DNA of 17,605 nucleotides. Origin: SIG565 sp045594065. GTDB taxonomy: Bacteria > Bacillota > Clostridia > Oscillospirales > Acutalibacteraceae. The notes beneath the pieces were generated by a model that had not been told where the DNA came from, ran no database searches, and saw only the letters and a list, made by a program, of their open reading frames with translations. The number at the start of each line of letters is the position of its first letter. Position 1 is the first letter of the stretch. This document shows, one piece after another, positions 13,747 to 17,605 of this stretch. Both the position numbers and the translations under genes were made by a program. The DNA lies in contig JAZNXU010000038.1 of the NCBI GenBank assembly GCA_045594065.1, forward strand, positions 1 through 17,605, in the 5' to 3' direction.

Positions 13747-14424
13747 ATGAAGGTTATCAACAAAGCTTGTCAAATCTTGGCAGTAGTATTTGGTGTTGCC
13801 GCTCTGTTTTTGTTCTTCACAAACTTTGCTACAATCACAACTGCAACAGGCACTTACAGTGCAGCAGGTTCTATTTTAGCTTTTGGCGGTAAGTTTAACG
13901 CTGCCGGTGTTACAATGGCTAAATCGAGCAAGATTCTTTTCTGTTTCCTGCTTTCTGTTATAGCAGTTGCTTGCGGCGGTTTTACCTTTAAATCAAAGGG
14001 CGCAAGATATTTCAGCCCCGCTTTTGCGCTGGGTGCAGCAATTTATATGCTGGTTATCACACTCAGCAACGCGGCGAAATTTGTTGATGTTCGTCCTTTA
14101 GAGGCTACTGCTGTTAGCTATACCGTTTCGGTACTGCTTGCAACTATCGCTCTGTTTGTGTGTTTCTGCTTTGGTACAGCTCATTTACTTATCGATGACT
14201 ACATTATCGCTTCAAGCTCTAAGGATAAGCTTACACTTCCGAAGAAGATAGTGCGCTTCCTGCGCGACTATAAGAGCGAAACAAAGAAAATTGTTTGGCC
14301 CGGTATTCGCGATGTTGTTAAGAACACTGGTATTGTTCTTATAATGTGTCTTTTCGTAGGCATATTCATTTGGCTTGTTGATTGGGGTCTCGGTTCATTA
14401 CTTACATTCTTGTTAGGGCTTTAA
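13747..14424 (+). CDS. secE: SecE translocase subunit fused to an N-terminal four-helix membrane domain
   Basis: The last 60 or so residues are a standard SecE: the amphipathic helix and hinge (FLRDYKSETKKIVWPGIRDV, 171-190, with the conserved KKIVWP) and one transmembrane helix (about 194-213). SecE clamps SecY in the protein-export channel. The first 160 residues are an addition: four hydrophobic helices (about 9-27, 62-80, 90-107, 123-145) separated by short polar loops, ending in a charged linker (SSSKDKLTLPKK). Firmicutes SecE is usually 60-80 aa; this is 225. There is no stop or good internal start before the SecE part, and GGGGG lies 7 nt before the ATG, so this appears to be one true polypeptide. 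The position between rpmG and nusG is canonical. I recognise no family for the N-terminal part. Confidence 0.88.
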   Translation: MKVINKACQILAVVFGVAALFLFFTNFATITTATGTYSAAGSILAFGGKFNAAGVTMAKSSKILFCFLLSVIAVACGGFTFKSKGARYFSPAFALGAAIYMLVITLSNAAKFVDVRPLEATAVSYTVSVLLATIALFVCFCFGTAHLLIDDYIIASSSKDKLTLPKKIVRFLRDYKSETKKIVWPGIRDVVKNTGIVLIMCLFVGIFIWLVDWGLGSLLTFLLGL

Positions 14425-14446
14425 TCCATTAGCGGAGGAAAAATAA

Positions 14447-14974
14447 ATGGCAGAATTAGGCGATGCAAAATGGTATGTCATTCATACCTATTCCGGCTAT
14501 GAAAACAAGGTAAAGAACGACCTTGAAAAAATGGTGGAAAACCGCAAGATGCAAGACCTTATTATGGATATTAATATCCCCACAGAAACCGTTACAGAGG
14601 TTAAGGGTGATACTAAGCGTGAGGTTGAGCGTAAGATTTTCCCCGGCTATGTTCTTATTAAAATGATTGTTACTGACGACAGCTGGTATGTCGTTCGTAA
14701 TATAGTAGGCGTTACGGGCTTTGTAGGCCCTGCGTCAAAACCGGTCCCGCTTACCGATGAAGAGGTTGCAGCCTTAGGCGTTGAGAAGCACAGCGTTGAA
14801 CTTGAATATAAGGTTGGCGACAATGTTAAGGTTACCTACGGACCGTTCGAGGATATGGAGGGCACCGTTGAGGAGATTGATATTCCCGCCGGTAGTGTTC
14901 GTGTTCTCGTTACCGTTTTCGGCAGACAAACACCTGTCGAAATGGAATTAGACCAGATTGCTCTGGTTGACTAA
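14447..14974 (+). CDS. nusG: Transcription termination/antitermination factor NusG
   Basis: NusG (175 aa) binds RNA polymerase through its NGN domain (KWYVIHTYSGYENKVKND, then FPGYVLIKM, about 1-115) and ribosomal S10 or RNA-bound partners through its C-terminal KOW domain (GDNVKVTYGPFEDMEGTV, about 124-141). It modulates pausing and couples transcription to translation. GGAGG lies 9 nt before the start. It follows secE by 22 nt and precedes rplK, the universal bacterial order. Nothing is odd about its length or motifs. Confidence 0.97.
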   Translation: MAELGDAKWYVIHTYSGYENKVKNDLEKMVENRKMQDLIMDINIPTETVTEVKGDTKREVERKIFPGYVLIKMIVTDDSWYVVRNIVGVTGFVGPASKPVPLTDEEVAALGVEKHSVELEYKVGDNVKVTYGPFEDMEGTVEEIDIPAGSVRVLVTVFGRQTPVEMELDQIALVD

Positions 14975-15003
14975 TTAATTTAGTTAATTTACGGGTTTTC
15001 CCG

Positions 15004-15078
15004 TACATTAAGCGGCTATTTTGCCGCCGGCGGATAATACCGCCACGGTGGGAGGAGCAGGAAGATGAATGCTCCGCC
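15004..15078 (+). promoter_or_regulatory. Structured nusG-rplK intergenic region, possible first L1/L11 control site
   Basis: The 148-nt gap after nusG holds GC-rich hairpins (GGCGG/CCGCC near 15029-15045) and, at 15047-15078, GGTGGGAGGAGCA opposite GATGAATGCTCCGCC. The GGTGGGAG strand matches one side of the L1-binding stalk of 23S rRNA, but the opposite strand fits it less well than the site at 15560. Confidence 0.35.
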
Positions 15079-15122
15079 AAGTGAAAAAATCACTGTTACC
15101 ACGAATATTGGAGGTGCAAACA

Positions 15123-15548
15123 ATGGCTCAAAAAATTACAGGTTACATCAAATTACAGATTCCGGCAGGTAAAGCCACTCCGGCTCCCCCTGTTGGTCCG
15201 GCGCTGGGTCAGCACGGTGTAAACATTATGGCGTTCACTAAGGAATTCAATGAGCGCACTAAGAATGACGCAGGTCTTATAATCCCTGTTGTTATCACCG
15301 TTTATGCAGACCGTTCGTTCAGCTTTATCACGAAGACTCCGCCTGCAGCTGTTCTTATTAAGAAGGCTTGCGGCATCGAGACCGCTTCGGGTGCGCCGAA
15401 CAAAAACAAGGTTGCAAAAATTACCAGCGAGCAGATTAGAAAAATCGCAGAGCAGAAAATGCCCGATTTGAACGCTGCATCTATTGAGGCTGCTATGTCT
15501 ATGATAGCAGGTACCGCACGCAGCATGGGCGTTGAAGTTGTCGATTAA
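15123..15548 (+). CDS. rplK: Ribosomal protein L11
   Basis: L11 (141 aa, standard length) binds the GTPase-associated centre of 23S rRNA and is the site where thiostrepton acts. The start at 15123 has GGAGGTG 7 nt upstream; a longer frame to 15069 lacks family support. The Pro/Gly-rich N-terminal domain (QIPAGKATPAPPVGPALGQ, starting near residue 12) and the C-terminal RNA-binding domain (SEQIRKIAEQKMPDLNA, then MIAGTARSMGVEV) are intact. It is followed by rplA after 58 nt. Confidence 0.97.
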   Translation: MAQKITGYIKLQIPAGKATPAPPVGPALGQHGVNIMAFTKEFNERTKNDAGLIIPVVITVYADRSFSFITKTPPAAVLIKKACGIETASGAPNKNKVAKITSEQIRKIAEQKMPDLNAASIEAAMSMIAGTARSMGVEVVD

Positions 15549-15559
15549 TCTCTCTCGTC

Positions 15560-15586
15560 GTGGGAGGAAAATTCCGATTTAACCAC
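15560..15586 (+). promoter_or_regulatory. Predicted L1-binding site in the rplK-rplA mRNA
   Basis: GTGG (15560-15563) pairs with CCAC (15583-15586), GGA (15566-15568) pairs with TCC (15573-15575), and they are separated by an asymmetric internal loop of GA opposite GATTTAA. This copies the shape and much of the sequence of the L1 stalk in 23S rRNA (GUGGGAG opposite GAAAUACCAC), the known basis of L1 translational feedback. Confidence 0.6.
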
Positions 15587-15606
15587 TTATTGGGAGGTAA
15601 AGAAAG

Positions 15607-16302
15607 ATGAAACACGGAAAAAAATATAACGAGAGCGCAAAGCTTATCGAAACAGGTAAGTTTTACGATGCAAATGAAGCAGTAGAAATTGCCGTTAAAA
15701 CCGGTACTGCTAAGTTTGACGAAACTGTAGAAATCCACGTTCGTCTCGGTGTAGACTCACGTCACGCAGACCAGCAGGTACGCGGTGCCGTAGTTCTTCC
15801 GAACGGAACAGGTAAAACTGTAAGAACTCTTGTTCTTGCAAAGGGCGACAAGGCTAAAGACGCTGAGGCTGCAGGAGCAGACTTCGTTGGCGCTGAGGAA
15901 ATGGTTGCCAAAATTCAGAATGAAAACTGGCTCGACTTCGATGTTGTTATTGCAACACCGGATATGATGGGTATGGTTGGTCGTTTAGGTAAGGTTTTAG
16001 GACCGCGCGGTCTTATGCCTACTCCTAAGGCGGGTACTGTTACTCCTGATGTTGCTAAGGCTGTAACCGAAGCTAAGGCAGGTAAAATTGAGTACAGACT
16101 TGATAAAACCAATATTATTCACTGTCCTATCGGCAAGGTTTCTTTCGGTCCTGAAAAGTTACTCGAGAACTTCGATGCTTTAATGGGCGCAATTGTAAAG
16201 GCTAAGCCCGCTGCAACAAAGGGTCAGTACATTAAGTCCTGCACACTGGCTACCACTATGGGCCCCGGTGTAAAACTCAATGTTGCTAAATTTGGTGCAT
16301 AA
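15607..16302 (+). CDS. rplA: Ribosomal protein L1
   Basis: L1 (231 aa, standard length) forms the mobile stalk at the E site that helps release deacylated tRNA. Recognisable blocks are MKHGKKYNESAKLIETG at the start, VRGAVVLPNGTGK in domain I, the domain II stretch TPDMMGMVGRLGKVLGPRGL, MPTPKAGTVT, and the C-terminal LATTMGPGVKLN. GGGAGG lies 9 nt upstream. Its mRNA carries a mimic of its own rRNA site just ahead of the ribosome binding site, so excess L1 is expected to shut off its translation. Confidence 0.97.
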   Translation: MKHGKKYNESAKLIETGKFYDANEAVEIAVKTGTAKFDETVEIHVRLGVDSRHADQQVRGAVVLPNGTGKTVRTLVLAKGDKAKDAEAAGADFVGAEEMVAKIQNENWLDFDVVIATPDMMGMVGRLGKVLGPRGLMPTPKAGTVTPDVAKAVTEAKAGKIEYRLDKTNIIHCPIGKVSFGPEKLLENFDALMGAIVKAKPAATKGQYIKSCTLATTMGPGVKLNVAKFGA

Positions 16303-16309
16303 TTAGCAC

Positions 16310-16338
16310 TTGACAAATCAGCGAAATTGTGGTATTAT
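16310..16338 (+). promoter_or_regulatory. Promoter of the rplJ-rplL operon
   Basis: TTGACA (16310-16315) and TATTAT (16333-16338) are 17 bp apart. The site starts only 7 bp after the rplA stop; no terminator lies between, so L10/L12 receive both read-through and new transcription. Confidence 0.8.
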
Positions 16339-16344
16339 ACCACT

Positions 16345-16475
16345 GTTGCAAAACTCTGAAGACAGCAGGTCCCCAAAAGGGATAAGATTTTAAATCGCCT
16401 GCCGAGGTGTTAGCTCAAAAAACTTTTATCAGTATTTTTGTGCCTACCTCTGTCTTTAGAGGTAGGCATTTTATT
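16345..16475 (+). promoter_or_regulatory. L10 leader with transcription attenuator
   Basis: The leader carries the recognisable L10-binding region: GAAGACAGCAGG (16358-16369), CCC/GGG hairpin, and CGCCTGCCGAGG (16396-16407), with GCAGG pairing CCTGC. A terminator hairpin TGCCTACCTCT/AGAGGTAGGCA (16441-16451 with 16458-16468) plus TTTTATTT follows. GAGGT at 16404-16408 can pair with ACCTC of the terminator (16446-16450), giving the alternative antiterminator. Binding of L10(L12)4 would favour termination, as shown for Bacillus rplJL. Confidence 0.85.
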
Positions 16476-16499
16476 TGTTATTATCACGGAGGTGAAACA

Positions 16500-17006
16500 A
16501 TGCCAAACGCTATCGTATTAGAACAGAAACAGCAAATTGTTAAGGAGCTTTCTGAGGCTATTCAGGGCTCTGTAGCAGGTGTTATTGTTGACTATAAGGG
16601 TATCAATGTTGCTGACGATACCGCTCTTCGTAAAGAGCTTCGTGAAGCAGGTGTAGATTACCGCGTAGTTAAGAACACACTTTTAGGTCGCGCTATTGAG
16701 GGTACTGAGCTTGAGGGTATTAAGTCGGTGCTTGAGGGCACAACCGCTATCGCAATTTCTCCGGAGGATCATGTAGCAGCAGCAAGAATTCTTTCTAAGT
16801 TTGCGGATGCTAATGATAACTTCAAAATCAAGGCTGGTTACTTAGATGGTAAGGAAATCGACCTTGACACAATCAAATCGCTTGCAAAGCTTCCCTCAAG
16901 AGAGGTTCTGCTCGCAACAGTTGTTGGTGCTTTCCAAGCACCCATCGCAGCATTTGCACGTGCTGTACAGGCTATCGTTGACAAAGACGGCGAAGCCGCA
17001 GAATAA
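16500..17006 (+). CDS. rplJ: Ribosomal protein L10
   Basis: L10 (168 aa) is the base of the L12 stalk on the large subunit, binding 23S rRNA near L11 and carrying L12 dimers on its C-terminal helix. The start at 16500 has GGAGGTG 6 nt upstream and gives the family start MPNAIVLEQKQQIVKELSEA; a longer in-frame extension runs through the attenuator and is not real. VIVDYKGINV, the RVVKNTLLGRAI block and LPSREVLLATVVGAFQAPI are conserved. The C-terminal helix ends AFARAVQAIVDKDGEAAE. It is controlled by the attenuator directly upstream and followed by rplL after 41 nt. Confidence 0.97.
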   Translation: MPNAIVLEQKQQIVKELSEAIQGSVAGVIVDYKGINVADDTALRKELREAGVDYRVVKNTLLGRAIEGTELEGIKSVLEGTTAIAISPEDHVAAARILSKFADANDNFKIKAGYLDGKEIDLDTIKSLAKLPSREVLLATVVGAFQAPIAAFARAVQAIVDKDGEAAE

Positions 17007-17047
17007 TTATTAAAAATCAAATTTTAAATTAATTGGAGGAAAATAAA

Positions 17048-17425
17048 ATGGCATCTGAGAAAATCACAGCTATGATTGAAGAGTTAAAAGCTCTTACCGT
17101 TCTTGAGCTTTCTGAGCTCGTTAAAGCAGTAGAAGAGGAATTCGGCGTATCTGCAGCAGCAGCTGTAGCAGTAGCAGCTCCCGCAGCAGGCGGTGCAGCA
17201 GCAGCTGAGGAGAAGACCGAGTTTGATGTAGTTCTTGCTAACGCTGGCGCTGAGAAGATTAAGGTTATTAAGGCAGTTCGCGAGATCACCGGTCTTGGCC
17301 TTGCTGAGGCTAAGGCTCTCGTAGACGGCGCTCCCAAGACCCTTAAGGAAGCTGTAGCTAAGGATGAGGCTGAAGCTATGAAAGCTAAGCTTGCAGAGGT
17401 TGGCGCTACTGTTGAGCTTAAGTAA
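17048..17425 (+). CDS. rplL: Ribosomal protein L7/L12
   Basis: L12 (125 aa) is the multicopy stalk protein that recruits and stimulates translation GTPases. The start at 17048 (MASEKITAMIEELKAL) has GGAGG 9 nt upstream. It has an N-terminal dimer/L10-binding helix pair (1-32), an Ala-rich flexible hinge (about 37-58), and the C-terminal GTPase-contact domain with KTEFDVVL, KIKVIKAVREITGLGLAEAK and LVDGAPK. Alanine codons are mostly GCA/GCT, typical of a highly expressed gene here. A strong terminator follows 20 nt after the stop, separating it from whatever comes next (rpoB in most Firmicutes). Confidence 0.97.
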   Translation: MASEKITAMIEELKALTVLELSELVKAVEEEFGVSAAAAVAVAAPAAGGAAAAEEKTEFDVVLANAGAEKIKVIKAVREITGLGLAEAKALVDGAPKTLKEAVAKDEAEAMKAKLAEVGATVELK

Positions 17426-17445
17426 TTTAAGTTTACAAGTAAATC

Positions 17446-17475
17446 AAAAAAGCACTCTTAATGAGTGCTTTTTTT
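17446..17475 (+). terminator. Rho-independent terminator after rplL
   Basis: AAAAAAGCACTC (17446-17457) pairs with GAGTGCTTTTTT (17463-17474) around loop TTAAT, with a T-run continuing to 17475. Confidence 0.92.
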
Positions 17476-17605
17476 GTTTTTATTTGACTAGGTGAAAAGG
17501 GTTAGGGACAAAGGAAAGCGAGCCGCTGCGCCGCGATGTTTCACAAAACAGATAAATCCGTTTTGTAAATTCACCCTTGTTACAAAACGGAAAAGTGTTT
17601 ACAAA
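17476..17605. repeat. Non-coding tail with inverted repeats
   Basis: No ORF or RNA gene is evident. TCCGTTTTGTAA (17557-17568) and TTACAAAACGGA (17580-17591) form a perfect 12-bp inverted repeat; a third half-copy ACAAAAC (17543-17549) precedes it. GTGAAA (17492-17497) and TTTCAC (17539-17544) could close a larger stem around a GC-rich stretch. The sequence is cut by the window end. Confidence 0.5.

Noticed and set aside
15069..15122. N-terminal extension of L11
   Set aside because: The extra 18 residues precede a strong ribosome binding site and are not part of L11; they lie in the leader.
17140..17200. GCAGCA-type microsatellite in rplL
   Set aside because: It simply encodes the Ala-rich hinge normal for L7/L12.

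Overview
The window looks like chromosome from an anaerobic, low-to-moderate GC Gram-positive of the class Clostridia, most like a gut Oscillospirales/Ruminococcaceae-type organism. The evidence is the strong GGAGG-type ribosome binding sites, near-consensus sigma-A promoters, Firmicutes-style L10 leader, zinc-type L33, a glycyl radical enzyme, peptidoglycan genes, and a BspA-like leucine-rich surface protein with a C-terminal membrane anchor. I cannot name the species. There are no tRNA or rRNA genes, CRISPR arrays, transposases or phage genes.

Layout. (1) 1-1856 (+): a surface leucine-rich-repeat protein cut off by the window edge, closed by a terminator. (2) 1920-4807 (+): a perfect TTGACA/TATAAT promoter driving a two-gene unit, a short (661 aa) glycyl radical enzyme of unknown substrate and its radical-SAM activase, overlapping by 4 nt, closed by a bidirectional terminator. 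(3) 4812-5516 (-): a small XRE-type regulator behind a promoter and a roughly 165-nt, heavily structured leader that ends in a terminator-like hairpin just before the ribosome binding site; a repeat-like hairpin element lies farther upstream. (4) 5517-10275 (-): an operon of alpha/beta hydrolase, membrane-anchored MurF, Ddl and a cation diffusion facilitator of predicted Mn type, all tightly coupled. (5) 10341-10690: a divergent control region with a perfect palindrome, a consensus promoter and a large structured RNA of about 270 nt whose two ends can form a tRNA-like acceptor/T-arm arrangement. (6) 10757-13357 (+): murA, a YycJ/WalJ-like metallo-beta-lactamase-fold protein and rlmH. (7) 13371-17475 (+): rpmG, secE (with an unusual N-terminal membrane extension), nusG, rplK, rplA, then a new promoter and L10 leader, rplJ, rplL and terminator. 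(8) 17476-17605: non-coding DNA with inverted repeats.

How it fits together. MurA (first committed step) and MurF plus Ddl (D-Ala-D-Ala synthesis and addition) supply peptidoglycan precursor and are transcribed divergently from one control region. The right half is the classic secE-nusG-L11-L1-L10-L12 growth cluster with likely feedback sites for L1 and L10. The most unusual items are two uncharacterised structured RNAs (upstream of the XRE gene and upstream of murA), the SecE fusion, a terminator whose loop carries the next operon's -10 box, and the orphan glycyl radical enzyme pair.
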